The notes: generated by a model from the sequence alone, not told the origin. A DNA stretch of 64,000 nucleotides from Mesostigma viride (GCA_009746045.1 RPFO01001812.1:128501-192500), one strand, 5' to 3'. Shown: positions 9,104 through 20,689, counted from the first letter of the stretch. Translations and numbers: made by a program.

Positions 9104-11109
9104 TGAATTGAATTGAATTGTAACATAACTCCGTTGGGAGTATATGTAGCACATAGCCCTTGAGAGGGGGCATATGGCCTATCATACATCCTAAGCTACT
9201 TCCTGCAAGGGTGGGGATGTAAAGGACCCAAGTTGCTCTAGGTGCACCAGGGCACTTGCATCCCCATGATCTTCAAGCTATGCCCAGCGAAGGGGGAGCC
9301 TGTCATGGGGGGGAAGATCAGCAGAGCTATACAAAAAGGCTAGGGCATGGCGTCTCAGCAGAGAGTTACTCCCTGCATGGGCACAACATAGCTAAATAAA
9401 GCTAGGCATCATCTGGAGTGTGGCACATCATAGGCACACATGTACATGATTAAATAAAGCGTGTGGCTTAGCTAGGATAGTGCCTCTAGGAGGCGTACAT
9501 GTACATGGCCACGGTCTATCTATTCTACACTACTACTGCTGTATTCCCCTAAGCTGGGGCGTCTGGAGTCGTTGGGGCCGCGGGGGTCGCCTGCCAGGGC
9601 TTGTGGCCGACGTAGATGGCCGCCCCCTTCCAGTACACCGGCTGCCCCGCCTTGGTCTTCCGGAGCTGGAGGTAGGTGGGCCATAGCTCCCGTCGCCGTT
9701 GTTGCTGCGCCAGGGTCAAGTCGTCGTCAAGGGTGAAGAGAGTCTTCTCGAGCCGCTTGCGGCGTCGGAGAAAAGAAATCTTGTCCGCCGGGGTCTTAAA
9801 GGTGAGAAGGAGCGGGGGCGGCCCTGCCTTACCCCGCGCGCGGGGAAGGCGGTGGGCGACCAGGTCGATCTCACCAGTAAGGCCCATGCGACTAAGAATT
9901 TCTCTCTCAAACGCACGTGCAAGCTTCTCGGAATTCTCACCTTCCTCCATGTCGAGGTTCTTGACAATGACGTTAAGGCTGCGCTTGGCAAGCTCGGCCT
10001 CCTCGCGGAGGTCAAGCGTCTGCCGCTGGAGCTGGGCTGCGACGGCGGAGGTGGTGGAGGTGGTGTGCTGCTTAAGCATGTCCGCCCAGGTCGTGATGGG
10101 AGGAGCATCGCCGGCCAGGCCAGCAGAGGTTGGCTTGGCGGCAATGTCCTTCACCGCCTGGGCGGTGAGGCCCGCGGTGTTCTGCAGGACCTCGATAGCG
10201 ATGGCATTATCCTTAAGACGTTGGTCAATGTCGCGGAGCTGGGCGGTGATGGAGTCGGTGGAGGCGGAGGGGGGGGGGTGGAGGCGAGGAGGGTGGCGGT
10301 GGCGGTGGGGATGGTGGGGAGCTCAGCAGCCAGCGTGCGACCCACAGCTGCCACATCTGCAGCTAGGGGCGTCACGTGCTGTGAGATGGTTTCTTGGAGG
10401 TGGAGGAGGAAGGTGGATTCGGTCAAGGGGGAGGGGGTCCAGAGGTCCGTGACAGAGCGGTCAAGGATGGAAAAGAGGGCGGCGAGCTGAAGACGGGGGC
10501 GAGACCAGCGGGCCAGGTTCTCAGGTCGGTGAGTAAACCGGCCGTCAGGTCCAGGGCGGAGGCGGTAATGGCTGTGAAGGCGCTGGCACAGGTCGAGAAT
10601 GGAGGCGTATGACCCATAAAACACGAGCTCCAGTATCTTGATGGGTGGCATGTCGAAAAAGCCGGGTCTGGCACCGTCGAAGGTGGAAAATAACCCGTCA
10701 ACGTCAAAGTCGCGCTCAGACCAGCTTGGTTCGGTTGGGCGGCTGCGTTTTGGCTCGGGCGAGGCTGAGGGCGAGGCAGGAAGCCCGGGAGGGTGCTGGG
10801 CGACAACCAGTGCGCGACTAGGGTCACCACCGCCTTCCGGCCCTGATGGCGAAGCTGCAGCCGGAGCTGCAGACGTATTTTCATTGCCGAGCGCAGCCGT
10901 CAGGCTGCGTTGCGTCGATGGGCGTTTGCTCATCGTATATTGCGTAATAGCGTCGGAAAATTATATCAGCATGTGCGTCGTAGAAAGACGCGTCGATTGT
11001 GATATTCACGGCTAAATTCGGTGCTCAAACGTGAAAGTTATGAGCTCCGCCGTCAGCCATGGCTACCTCGTGGCTCGTGGCTCGTGGCTCGTGGGAATGA
11101 ATAAACGGA
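9104..11109 (-). mobile_element. HAL-1 ORF1-only retrotransposon, apparently full length, copy A
   Basis: 2,006 bp bounded by an 11-bp duplication CCACCAGCCAT (9093-9103 and 11110-11120). On the minus strand it reads: a 5' end with repeats of CACGAGC; a 5' UTR of about 175 bp, also found in copies B, C and D; one ORF1 (10933 to 9549); a 3' UTR of about 440 bp; the stem ACTCC-CAAC-GGAGT; and a tail of AATTC repeats. There is no RT or endonuclease. The conserved 5' end in four copies and the TSD argue that this is a complete non-autonomous unit, comparable in architecture to mammalian half-L1 elements. Confidence 0.8.
9549..10933 (-). pseudogene. HAL-1 ORF1 protein, near full length, one frameshift
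   Basis: About 460 codons in two frames. The N-terminal frame (10933 to about 10270) starts MSKRPSTQRSLTAALG and is rich in Ala, Ser and Pro. It includes PKRSRPTEP, an acidic-aromatic stretch (SERDFDVDGLFSTFDG) and a Leu-rich middle. At a run of ten C on the minus strand (10269-10278) the frame shifts. The continuing frame has TDSITAQLRDIDQRLKDN and AIAIEVLQNTAGLTAQAV, then the L1-ORF1-like C-terminus ending YWKGAAIYV...TPDAPA at 9549. One added C in the homopolymer would join the frames, so the break may be recent slippage or a sequencing error. Proposed role: RNA binding in a retrotransposition RNP. Confidence 0.75.
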
Positions 11110-11120
11110 CCACCAGCCAT

Positions 11121-11455
11121 AACCTTAGCTTAGTCCTTGTACAGCCATGCTACGTCCTGGCTATATGGTCAGATTACTCGCCCACACTCCTTGTTAATTA
11201 TGCCATGCTCACATGGGTCTTATTGCACCCACAGATTGCCGGATCGTTAGCGTGTCCGTTTAGCTAGCGCGCCCGAATGCAGCTGTGGCATGCCTTAGGC
11301 ATGAAGGAGACTGGGGGTCTCTGCCCTTCATTCTCCTGTTGCGCACACTCAGGGATTAAAAGCACTTCGGTGCTCCGTGACTCCCCAACGGGAGCTCACG
11401 AGTTTAATTCATTAATTAATTAATTAATTAATTAATTAATTAATTAATTAATACA
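11121..11455 (+). mobile_element. HAL-2 element 3' end with second hairpin type
   Basis: Continuation of the split HAL-2. It ends with GGGATTAAAAGCACTTCGG, a small AGCAC-TTCG-GTGCT hairpin, then CTCCC-CAAC-GGGAG and a TTAATTAA tract. The same end occurs at 49320-49395 and, inverted, at 52167-52260. This hairpin matches the RTE subfamily a end at 5312-5335 rather than the HAL-1 end. Confidence 0.7.
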
Positions 11456-11814
11456 TTCTGGGCTACTTCCTGCAAGGGTGGGGATGTAAACGACACCTGC
11501 TCCAGGTGCACCAAGGGGACGTGCACCATGATCTCTCAGAGCACAAAGGGGCCCGCCATGGGGTGGAAGATCATCATGGCTATACAAAAGCTAGGGCGTG
11601 GCTTCTCAGCAGAGAGTCACTGATATCGACTCTCTGCATAGGCAGAGCTTGGCTAAATTCTTAATGCGACATCCATGGGGAGTTCCATTATTATAGGCAG
11701 GGCGTGGCTATTCGGAAGGCATCGTCCATGGTGGGGCCGGGGACCATTACACTGATGGGCGCACATGCGCTTGGGCCACGTGGTAAGCTATAAGCCTTAC
11801 TAATCTATAGGCCT

Positions 11815-11968
11815 TTCAATGCACAATTAAGGCTACACATTTCCATCACCATTCATTTTCATCATCCTGAACGACTCGAACACGCGGACAAGATAACGGC
11901 AGGCTCGAGCTACCATGGTCCCGAGTCTCCCGATTTCTGGCCTGTGCTGGTTGTCTCCCTGATAGATA
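11815..11968 (+). mobile_element. Short Penelope-like 3' fragment
   Basis: About 150 bp ending CTGGTTGTCTCCCTGAT, in plus orientation, inside HAL copy B. No clean duplication is visible, which agrees with an associated deletion. Confidence 0.65.
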
Positions 11969-11969
11969 C

Positions 11970-13112
11970 CACGGGGGGCGGGCCAGCCTTACCCCGCGCG
12001 CGGGGAAGGCGGGCAGCCGACATCCGCAGCTCACCAGTGAGTTGCATGGGGGCAAGAATGTCGCGCTTAAATGCCGTGAGAAGAGTCGTCGAGGTCTCAT
12101 CTGCTGGCTGGTCAAGTGCTTGACGATGACTTTGTGCGCTTGGTGCGGTCGGCCTCCTCGCGGTGGTCGAGGGCTTGTTGCTTGAGCTGTGCCGCGATGG
12201 TGGAGGTGGTGGAGGTGGTGTGGTGCTTGAGCAGGTCCGCCCAGGTCTGGGTGGGAGGGGCGTCGCCGCCTGGGCCAGCAGCGGGGGGCCGGGGGCTGGC
12301 TTGGCGGCAATGTCCTTCACCGCCTGGGCGGTGATGCCTGCGGTGTTTTGCATGCACTCGATGGCGATGGCGGTGTCCTTGAGGCGCTGGTCGATGTCGA
12401 GGAGCTGGGCCTTGAGGGCGGCGGTGGAGGTGGAGGTGGCAGTGGAGGTGGAGGCGAGGAGGCGGTGGAGATGGAGGTGACGGTGGTGGAAAGGTGAGGG
12501 AGCTCAGCAGCTAGCCAGCGTGCCGCCCATTGCCGCCACATCTGCAGCAAGGGGGATCACGTGCTGTTCAAAAGAAGGGTGCGGACGATGGATTCTATCG
12601 CGACGGTGGCGGGCGGCGGTGGGGCAGCCCAGATCTCGGCTTCAGAGCGCCCAAGGAGGGACCAGAGGGCGAAGCGCTGGAGCCGGGGGCGATTCATGCA
12701 GAGAACTTTCTGGAGATCTTCGGCGGTGTTGAAAGGCTGGCCACTTGGCCAGCGGCCGCGATTGTGGGAGATGAGGTGCGAGCACAGAGCTACAAGCGAG
12801 GGCGCGTGCGTGGCGGAAAACACGTCTTCCATGAAGGCTCCTGGGCTTTGATTCCAGTAGCCATATGCGTTGATGTCAAAGGCGATCTTGTCCCTGAGTG
12901 CGGCTCGGCAGGGCGACTGCGCTTGGGCTCAGGCGATGCCGATGGCGAGGCAAGCCCGGGGGGCTTGGCGACCACCAGTGCGCGACTAGTGTCACCGCTG
13001 CCTTCCGGACCTGAGGGCGAAGCTGCATGCAGCCGGAGCTGCAGATCGACGTATTTTCAGGGCTTAGCGTAGCCGGCAGGCTGCGTTGCGTAGATGAGCG
13101 TTTGCTCGTCAT
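11970..13112 (-). pseudogene. HAL ORF1, copy B, multiply disrupted
   Basis: Pieces in three frames. They include an N-terminal segment starting SKRSSTQRSLPATLSPEN, a middle with WAARWLAAELPHL and a proline run, a segment AGITAQAVKDIAAKPAPG, and LTGELRMSAARLPRARGKAG before the PLE junction. Several indels and a missing C-terminus show that it is dead. Confidence 0.6.
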
Positions 13113-13232
13113 ATATTGCGTAATAGCCTCGGAAAATTATATCAGTGTTTGCGTCTTAGAAAGACGAAGCGATTGTGATATTCACAGCCGAATTTGGGGC
13201 CCAAACGTGAAAGGTATGAGCTCCGCCGTCCA

Positions 13233-13610
13233 GTGTACAGGCATACGCAATACGCAATCGTACGGGGCCCATGGGTATTGGGTAAAATACGCTCGTACGG
13301 GGTAAATATATACGCAAATCGTACGGTGACTCTTGAAAATGCTGTTTTTTTTAATGGTTCAGGGGGTTCCTCAACATTCTGACCAATCAGGCATGTTTTC
13401 TTTGTGTTCTTGCAATGCACCACATGCCTATATGTGACACATCATCTCATGACATTGGCATTACCTTGCTGCTTACAAGTACAAGCATTGTCCTGTTTAA
13501 TTATTAAGTCTGTTGAAAGCACACCATAACAAAGTTGTATGCACAATCAGTGCACACCTGAAAAGGATAATAACACAAGTAGATATGCATGCGCAATGAC
13601 ACTTGCAGAG
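13233..13610. other. Unassigned sequence between HAL copy B and the PLE site
   Basis: Starts CAGTGTACAGGCATACGC with several TACGC repeats. This could be the end of another hAT-like element, but no second end or TSD was found. The remainder is AT-rich, with no coding signal that I recognise. Confidence 0.3.
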
Positions 13611-13622
13611 GTATAGAGATTG

Positions 13623-14062
13623 AGTTAGGCTCGAAACACACGCCCTGATCAAGCATGCTGTTTCCGGCCCCACCGTCTAGGTCATCTAGTCGCTCTACAC
13701 GTAAGCCAGCCATAATTTCAATGCACAAGGATACACATCTCCATCACCATTCATCCCCCCCCATGACAGGCTCCCCCTTCGCTGGGCATAGCTTGAAGAT
13801 CATGGGGATGCAAGTGCCCTGGTGCACCTAGAGCAAGGGTCCTTTACATCCCCACCCTTGCAGGAAGTAGCTTAGGATGTATGATAGGCCATATGCCCCC
13901 TCTCAAGGGCTATGTGCTACATATACTCCCAACGGAGTTATGTTACAATTCAATTCAATTCAATCACCATTCATCTTCATCATCCTGAACGACTCGAACA
14001 CGCGGACAAGATAACGGCAGGCTCGAGCTACCATGGTCCGGATTCTCCCGATTTCTGGCCTG
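13623..14062 (+). mobile_element. Penelope-like copy split by two later insertions (ends at 28031-28047)
   Basis: Truncated PLE 3' segment. Its left flank GTATAGAGATTG (13611-13622) recurs exactly at 28048-28059, right after the PLE terminus (28031-28047, ending GGTTGTCTCCTTG). This 12-bp TSD, separated by 14.4 kb, ties the two halves together and shows that the CACTA-type element between them came later. A HAL tail inserted at 13756-13962. Confidence 0.85.
13756..13962 (+). mobile_element. HAL-1 tail, heavily 5'-truncated, 13-bp TSD
   Basis: 207 bp of HAL 3' UTR with the terminal stem ACTCC-CAAC-GGAGT and a CAATT-repeat tail. It is flanked by ATCACCATTCATC (13743-13755 and 13963-13975) inside the PLE copy. 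The flanks are normal PLE sequence, so the insertion boundaries are exact. Confidence 0.85.
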
Positions 14063-14400
14063 CACTAGGAGTTAATTTGAAGCCCCCGTAACCTGTCCGG
14101 TAACTTCGACGCCCCCGTAACCTGCCCGGTAACTTCGACGGGCCAGGTTACGGGTCCGTATTCGTTGGCGGTTTGGGTTACCGGACCGGTTACGGTACCA
14201 TTCGGAATATTGGCCCCGAGATTCGGTACGGCCCAGTAACTGGGCCGGTCATGTTTACGGGGGCGTGAACGGCTTCGGTTCAGGTTACGTTGGGGTATAC
14301 GGGACGGGTCAGGTAGTGGTTACGGCGCCATAGCTGCCCCAATATTAGGCACTGGGGTGGTTACGGAGCCGTTATCGTTAACTGGATCGTAAACCGCGAC
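14063..14400. repeat. Left subterminal GGTTACGG/CCGTAACC array
   Basis: More than a dozen variants of CCGTAACC or its complement in about 340 bp, many as imperfect palindromes with spacers of a few bases. The mirror array is at 27500-28028. Confidence 0.75.
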
Positions 14401-15229
14401 ATAGCTGGCAGCTCAGCTTGTTCGTTATAATATTCCCGAAAACGTTAGTGTTTTCGTTTTTTGAGTTTCGCTTTTAATTGTCCGGCATTGACGTGAATAA
14501 ATATGGGGGTGCGAAATCCGTCTGTTTCTTGCTTCATGCAATGCATATCTTTGTCGTCAGATAATCAGCTCTTTAGGCTATGCCCGACCTTCCTATACTG
14601 CCAGCCTGCGGCAATGAGCCAGCAGAAGATATGGCGTGCCCAAGATTCCGCGCGAAGGCCGCTAATGGTCTTCCGGATGTGCAGTAAGTGCGGTAAAAGC
14701 TGCGAAAATTGCTTATAATGCCTGTAGGAAGCTCTTTGCGACAGTGTTTCCAAGCGAGTTCATTGTTCTTTTGACGCCAGATACAAAAGGCAAAGGGGGG
14801 CATCGTTTTTATTAGTCGGCAGTGCGGTTTCGAGAAGTGATGAGTCGGGCAGACGACCTCGCCACGACACCCTCGGCCCAAGCTTCGCATATCCCGGCAG
14901 CCATAAAGAAGCGCAGATTAAGCCAGGTGAGCGAGCCAGAGGGCCCAGAATCGTTGCTAACGCAAGGCAGCTTCTAAAAGGGTAGAAAGCTGGGTTGTTA
15001 AGACTTTCTCAAGAGCATGGTGCAGTGGTTATTGCCACCTTGTCCAGAGATTTGCCCTTGTCTTTCTGATTTAAAGACTGTTTTAAAGAGGGATGGGAGA
15101 ACGTTTCCAACGTTGTAGCTTATTCATAACTGTGAAGAAAGAGCCTTTTCAGTTGCTGACAATGAGATGGAAGCTGTCTCATGCAAATTAACCAGGCAAT
15201 GCAAGTGATGCAAGGTGAGGCCATGCATG
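14401..15229. other. Unassigned interior of the 14-kb element, left side
   Basis: Several short frames (for example a 105-aa minus frame at 14573-14890) match nothing I know, and there is no codon-level sign of a gene. No repeats shared with the rest of the window were noticed here. Confidence 0.3.
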
Positions 15230-15589
15230 GCTGATATTGCCTTCATGCGTGAGTTGAGCAGGAGACTGGCTGGGTGTGTGGCTGGCTAGGTGAGCGGGGC
15301 GTGTATGGGGTGTTGCAATGGTGAGGGCATGCGAGGCGGGCACATGCCTGGCTGGTTTGGGTGTTGGGTAGTTAGGTGGTTCGGTGATTGTGTTGTTGAG
15401 TGGTTAGGTGGTTAGGTGGTTGTATAGCTGGGTGATTGGTTGTTTGGTTGTTTGATTGCCCAGAGAGCCTTGGGTGGGAGGCTTGGGCTATAGATGCTTC
15501 AAGGGATGCCTAGGCGTGGGTGGGTTCAATGGCAGGTGGGTGGCTGATAGGTGGATGCTTTGGTAAATGGCTGGCTGCGTAGGTGGGAG

Positions 15590-17300
15590 CACAGGCAGTT
15601 GGAGAGGGTGGGTGGCTGGCTGGCTGGTCATGGTGGGTGGATGAGTGCAAGGGCGGTCGGTTATTGGCAGATGCCCAGGTGGCTGGGTGATGATAGGCTT
15701 TGGGGACTTTGAAGTGGGTGGGTTGTTGGATGCATGAGTGAAACAACTGCACGTTTTTGAGGGTGGTGTGTTGGTGGTTGGTTGGTTAGGGATGTATGTG
15801 TGTGTGTGGGTTGGTGGGTGGGCCATTGGTGGCTGGTGGCTGGTGGATGTGTAGATGACTAGATGTGGGTGGGTGGGCGAAGGGACGGGTAGATGGACGG
15901 GTGGGCGCACAGATATGGATGCGTGGATGGGTTTATGGTTGGGACCGACTCACCTATCACGGGTGAAGGGCTGTGCAGGTTTGGGGTGAGGTAGGTGCCG
16001 GGGTGCTGGCTGAGAAAATGCATGTGTGGGTGGGTCAGTGGGTGGGTCAGTGGGTATAAGGGTGTGGGGGCAGTGAATGGTTGAGTGGGTAGGTGCGTGG
16101 GTGGGTCAACTGTGGGTGGCCGGACGGGTGCATATGGGGCCAGCTGGCTGGGTGTTTAGGTGGTTGGGTGGTTGGGTGGTTGGCTCATTGGATGGGGGAA
16201 TGCCTGCTTATTACCTAGTTGGTGTGTGGGTTGCGCAGGTGCCTTGGTGGGTGGGTGGATGTCCAAGTGGGTTGGTAGGTGGTTGGGTGCCTAGGTGCAC
16301 GCATGGTTGTATAAGTTGGGTAAGCACGTGCGCGGCTGGCTTGGTGGGTGGGTCACTGGGTGGGAGGACAGGTGGCTGTCTGGGTGCACGGGCGCGCGAG
16401 TGTGTGAGCAGTTGTGTGGGTGGGTGGCCAGGTGGCTGCATGGGTGGGCGACTGCATGGGTGGCTTGGTGCGCACAAAGTGCAAGAGATGGAGACATGGG
16501 ATATGCCAATGCCATATCATGTGAGCATACGTGGATGCCAGGTGACATGTGCCAGCGTTGGGGTCACTGCACCTTGATATGCTCGCTCGGCATATTCTCG
16601 ACATGTATTACTGTACACGCAGTGTATATCATGCATGGTGCGTGTTGGTAGCATTCAAATGGCTGTGTTAGTGATGTGGCATGTATTATTCACCTTTCCT
16701 TCCCATTTTGCAATGTGCCAAGTAGTTTAGAGGCACGGTGTCATGGGGTATACATATGGACATGCACTGCACATCACAGCTTTGTGGCATACTGGCAATG
16801 CCTACCTTACATGATGGATTCTGCTAGCAATGGTCACCACTCAGGCATTCACATGCACCAAGGTTTTGCACACTGTTTGTACTAGTCATTCTTGAGTTGC
16901 CTGCAAAGATTTAAATGATGCGCCCCAGCTTGGAGAATGTTTTGGTGGGTAATGTTGTTAAAATTGTGGGTAAAAAAGCAAAAAATGGTGACAATTGCTG
17001 GCAAATGTCACCATTTTGGGCTCTGCATGATCTGAATTTCTGCTCATGACTTGTTGAGACCTTGCTTCAGGTGCTGGCATGATGGCAATAAGTTTTGGTG
17101 GCATTCTGACATTATTTGGGTTAAATATTGATTTTAAATGGCCATTAATGACAAATGCTAGCAAAATTTTGCTAGCATTTGTCACCAACTAGGGCTCCAA
17201 ATGGCGTAGAACTTTGTACAAGGTCAGAACAACTATTATTCATCACCACTGCAAAGTTACAGCATAATCTGAGATCAACTATTGTTTCTATGCAAGTGCA
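15590..17300. repeat. Segmental duplication, copy 1 (partner at 19388-21300)
   Basis: A G/T-rich stretch of GGTGGGTGG-like sequence followed by about 700 bp of ordinary sequence (AACATGCACTGCACATCAC, TCCAAATGGCG and others). It recurs in the same order at 19388-21300. Long open frames in the G/T-rich part are compositional. Confidence 0.7.
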
Positions 17301-17498
17301 AGTGGTTTAGGTGGCCAGTTTTGGCCTTGGATCTGGAGTTAACTTAAGCAGGGAGTACCATGTAAACTTAACATTTTGACTCAACTACTCCACCACTAGC
17401 CAGACACATCCCGGGGAGTGGTGGGATCCAATCCTAGGTCAATCGGACAATAAACTTGCCATGGGCCATAATTTATGTAAAAAAAAGGCCATTTCAAG

Positions 17499-18082
17499 GT
17501 GTTGTGTCCATTGGCCATGTTTGTTGCCCATGTCAGTTAGCGCAGTTTAGGATGTGTTGTTTTGTTGTTTAGCTGGGTTGGCATAGGCCTTACACTCTAA
17601 CCCAGGGGAAACAGAGAAAATGCTTGTTAGGCATGTGAATGCTACCATCAGTGTTCACATAGTTGCCATGCACCAAGTGCATTGTCGTGTCTGCCTCATC
17701 ATCTGCCGGTTCACCATGCGTTGATTTCTGACTTTCCCTTGTTCTAATGATGTGACAATACTTCAATGTGCTGAGCCAACCATGCTTGATGTAATTTACT
17801 GCATGCAAGCTGCCATAATACCATGATCCTGTTGGATGATCCTACTTGGTTCCTTGTCCTCCATTGGCCATGTTTGTTGCCCATGTCAGTTAGGGCAGTT
17901 TAGGATGTGTTGTTTTGTTGTTTACCTTGGTTGGCATAGGCCTTACACTCTAACCCAGGGGAAACAAAGAAAATGCTTGTTAGGCATGTGAGTGCTACCA
18001 TCAGTGTTCACATGGTTGCCATGCACCCAGTGCATTGTCGTGTCTGCCTCAGCATCTGCCGGTTCACCATGCGTTGCTTTAT
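17499..18082. repeat. Tandem duplication of about 215 bp, period about 357 bp
   Basis: 'ttggccatgtttgttgcc' to 'ggttcaccatgcgttg' occurs at about 17510-17725 and again at about 17868-18080 with few differences. It lies within the 14-kb element and is not obviously coding. Confidence 0.7.
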
Positions 18083-18142
18083 GCCTTGTTCCCCCGCTCC
18101 GCATTCGTTGGCATTCCGTTTTGGCGTTGCCGTTGAATACAG

Positions 18143-18355
18143 GTGAGGGAATGCAAAGAACCGCTTGACTTCTCTGCAGCATCAGCAAAGTATGATGTAC
18201 ATGGCAACCCATGGAAGCGTGCGGCGGGGGCAAAATATATGCTACAGGAATTGAGAAAATGGCATCAACAAAATCGCACGCTGTGGAAGAGCGTTAAAGT
18301 GGTAAAACAACGCCACAATGGAGGTGTGACCAGTCGGCTTCAGGGAAGAGTAGCG
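18143..18355 (+). CDS. Exon-like open segment of an unidentified gene inside the 14-kb element
   Basis: 71 codons between a plausible acceptor (GAATACAG) and a consensus donor (GCG|GTGAGT). The product is basic and helical in character (SAKYDVHGNPWKRAAG, AKYMLQELRKWHQQNRTLWK, SVKVVKQRHNGG). The next coding-like stretch (about 18566-18786, after TGTGATGCAG) encodes a charged coiled coil (AEKREEEREREAAEKREEQL) but has an in-frame TGA. It could be a decayed element gene or a captured host gene; I do not recognise the family. Confidence 0.35.
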
Positions 18356-18757
18356 GTGAGTCACTCTCTTATTTTAGTTGGCGGCAATTCATTGCTGTGA
18401 TGCAGGCTGCCATGCCAGCAGTCTTCCCTAATGTGTATGGTAGGAGTACAAGACTAAGGCAGTTATGTTGCTGGCCTCTGCACTGACCCTCCCGCTACAT
18501 TGTTGGTAATGTTGCTGCTTGGTTGGCTTTCCTTTGACGTGCATATCGTCCAATTCTGTGATGCAGATTGAACGCCTAAGCAGCCACATCTATATCTGGA
18601 GCAAGGCATGAACGGCAGCAGAAAAGAGAGAGGAAGAGAGGGAAAGAGAGGCTGCGGAGAAGCGCGAGGAACAGCTAAGATGCAAGAGGCAACGGGTGGA
18701 GGAACATGGCAACGAAGCCAGCGGTAGTGGGAGCTGCGAGCGAGCACGTCAACTGCG

Positions 18758-19060
18758 GTGGATGCACACGTGGGGGAGGCACATGCGGGGCAAGCATGTG
18801 TAGGCCTGCAAATCGTGCCAGGGCCCACCGTGATTGCAATTGCCGAGTTCCTGCTGAAGCGAGCACTGGCCTCCTTTCCGCAGTTGGCAGCCAAGGACGC
18901 GACAATCACGCTTGTGGAGAGTTTGTGTAAGGAAGAACCTGGACTCGGCATCGGGCAGTCCAGCGGTGGACCTGCTGAACAACACAGCCTGTGCCCTTGC
19001 GAATGCCGCGCTGCAGTTGGTCTCCAACTCCGTCCATCCATGTTGATGGCAAGGTTAGTT
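18758..19060 (+). CDS. Exon-like open segment, unidentified
   Basis: Open stretch with a helical segment (VIAIAEFLLKRALASFPQLA, AKDATITLVESLCKEE) followed by a Cys-rich part (HSLCPCECRAA), ending before a possible donor AAG|GTTAGT at about 19051. It may belong with the exon at 18143 and the segment at 19235. No family recognised. Confidence 0.25.
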
Positions 19061-19234
19061 GTGCCACATTTTCTTCCTGTTTTGGGTATGACGCATCAAT
19101 AATTGCCCCTTGTATGTACGGGTGCGGTCGATTGACCTCCCTCCAGCAACATTGCAACATCCGTTACTGACGTCCACTGCGGCGGATGCGTTCCTCCAGC
19201 ATGTTAGTTGCCTTGTGAGCTGTAATTGTGCAGG

Positions 19235-19410
19235 GTGTCGTCAGTACATCCGATGAGAAGGATAACAAGGAGCTCAAGTGTCACTGGTGTTGCCTGGTTG
19301 ATGGCGCGCGTAATATCCATGGGCATCAGCATATGGTCCCAAACACACTCAAACGGCTGGCCGAGTCGCTGGGAGAGGCAGTCCACATGCAGTTGGAGAG
19401 GGTGGGTGGG
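19235..19410 (+). CDS. Exon-like segment with Cys/His pattern, unidentified
   Basis: After the acceptor TAATTGTGCAG the frame reads GVVSTSDEKDNKELKCHWCC, LVDGARNIHGHQHMVPN and TLKRLAESLGEAVHMQLERV, then runs into the G/T-rich duplication. The C-x2-C-C ... H-x-H-x-H pattern might bind zinc, loosely like N-terminal zinc fingers of transposases, but I cannot assign it. Its place in the 14-kb element makes an element-encoded or captured exon plausible. Confidence 0.3.
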
Positions 19411-19420
19411 TGGGGTGGCG

Positions 19421-19590
19421 GGAGGGAGGGAGGGAGGGAGGGAGGGAGGGAGGGAGGGAGGGAGGGAGGGAGGGAGGGAGGGAGGGAGGGAGGGAGGAGG
19501 GAGGGAGGGAGGGAGGGAGGGAGGAGGGAGGGAGGGAGGGGGGGAGGGAGGGAGGGAGGGAGGGAGGGAGGGAGGGAGGGAGGGAGGGCG
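19421..19590. repeat. (GGGA)n microsatellite
   Basis: About 170 bp of GGGA units with a few GGA interruptions, at the junction of coding-like sequence and duplication copy 2. Confidence 0.9.
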
Positions 19591-20689
19591 GGTGGGTGGG
19601 TGGTTATGGTGGGTGGATGGGTGCAAGGGTGGTTGCTTATAAGTGAATCGCCAGGTGGCTGGGGGATCGACGGGGTTTGGGAACTCCTAGGTGGGTGCAT
19701 TGTTGGATGCCTGAGTGAAACTGTTGCATGGGCTGGAGGATTTGCACCGTTGGTTTGTGGCGGGTGGATGTGTAGCTGTGATTAGAAGTGGGTGGGGTGA
19801 GCGATGGGGAAGGTAGATGGGTGGGTGGGTGCACGGATATGGGTGGGTGGGTGGTTTTGTAGTTGGGATCGACTCACCTAGCGCGGGTGGAGGGCTGTGC
19901 ATGTTAGGGGTGAGATGGGTGGGTGACTGGCTGAGAGGATGTGGATGTGTGAGGGTGAGTGGGTGCAGGTCGGTGGGTATAAGGGTATGGGGGGAAAGAG
20001 TGGTCGAGTGGGAAGGGGCGTGGGTGGGTCAGGGGTGGGCGGCCTGGTGGGCACACATGGGGCCAGCTGGCTGGGTGGTTAGGTGGCTGCGTGGTTTTAG
20101 TAATGGGTGCCTGGATAAAAGGATGGGTGAATGCCTCCTTATTGCCTAGGTGGGTAGATTGCATATGTGGCTAGCTGGGTGGGTGGATGTCCCAGTGGGT
20201 GGGTATGTGGCTGGGTGCCTGGGTGCACGAGTGGTTAGATAGGTTGGTTTAGTAGGTGCGTGGCTGGCTGGCTGGGTCACCGGGTGGGTGGACCAGTGGG
20301 TGGCTGGGTACTCAGGTGCGCAAGTGTATGAGTACTTGTGTGGGTGGGCCAGGTGGATGCATGGGTGGGTGACTGCATGGGTGACTCGGTACGCACAAAG
20401 GGCAACGGATATAGACATGGGGATATGCCAATGCCTTGGGGTGAGCATACGTGGATGCCAGGTGACATGTGCCAGCCTGTCGCAGTTATACTATACCTTG
20501 GCGTTTGCTTGGCGTGTCGTTGCCAATAATTTCACACAGGATGTACATGGTACGTGTTGGTAGCAATCACATGGCTGTGTTAGTGAGTGATGTTGCATGT
20601 ATTGTTCAGCTTTCTTTCCCATTTTGCAATGTGCCAAGGTTCTTAAGTAGTTTAGAAGTATGGTGTCATGGGGTATACATCAAGGAGAC

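Larger units (their letters stand above)
11456..13232 (-). mobile_element. HAL-type element, copy B, degenerate and deleted
   Basis: Runs from a 5' UTR matching copy A (13100-13232) through several broken ORF1 pieces to a 3' UTR at 11456-11814. Its hairpin is missing next to the TTAATTAA tract. A PLE fragment (about 11815-11968) sits where the ORF1 C-terminus should be, and about 250 bp of ORF1 is absent relative to copy E. The PLE insertion was therefore accompanied or followed by a deletion. Confidence 0.6.

Noticed and set aside
9676-10490. Plus-strand frames of about 260 residues opposite HAL ORF1
   Set aside because: GC-rich antisense shadows of the minus-strand ORF1, whose motifs are recognisable.
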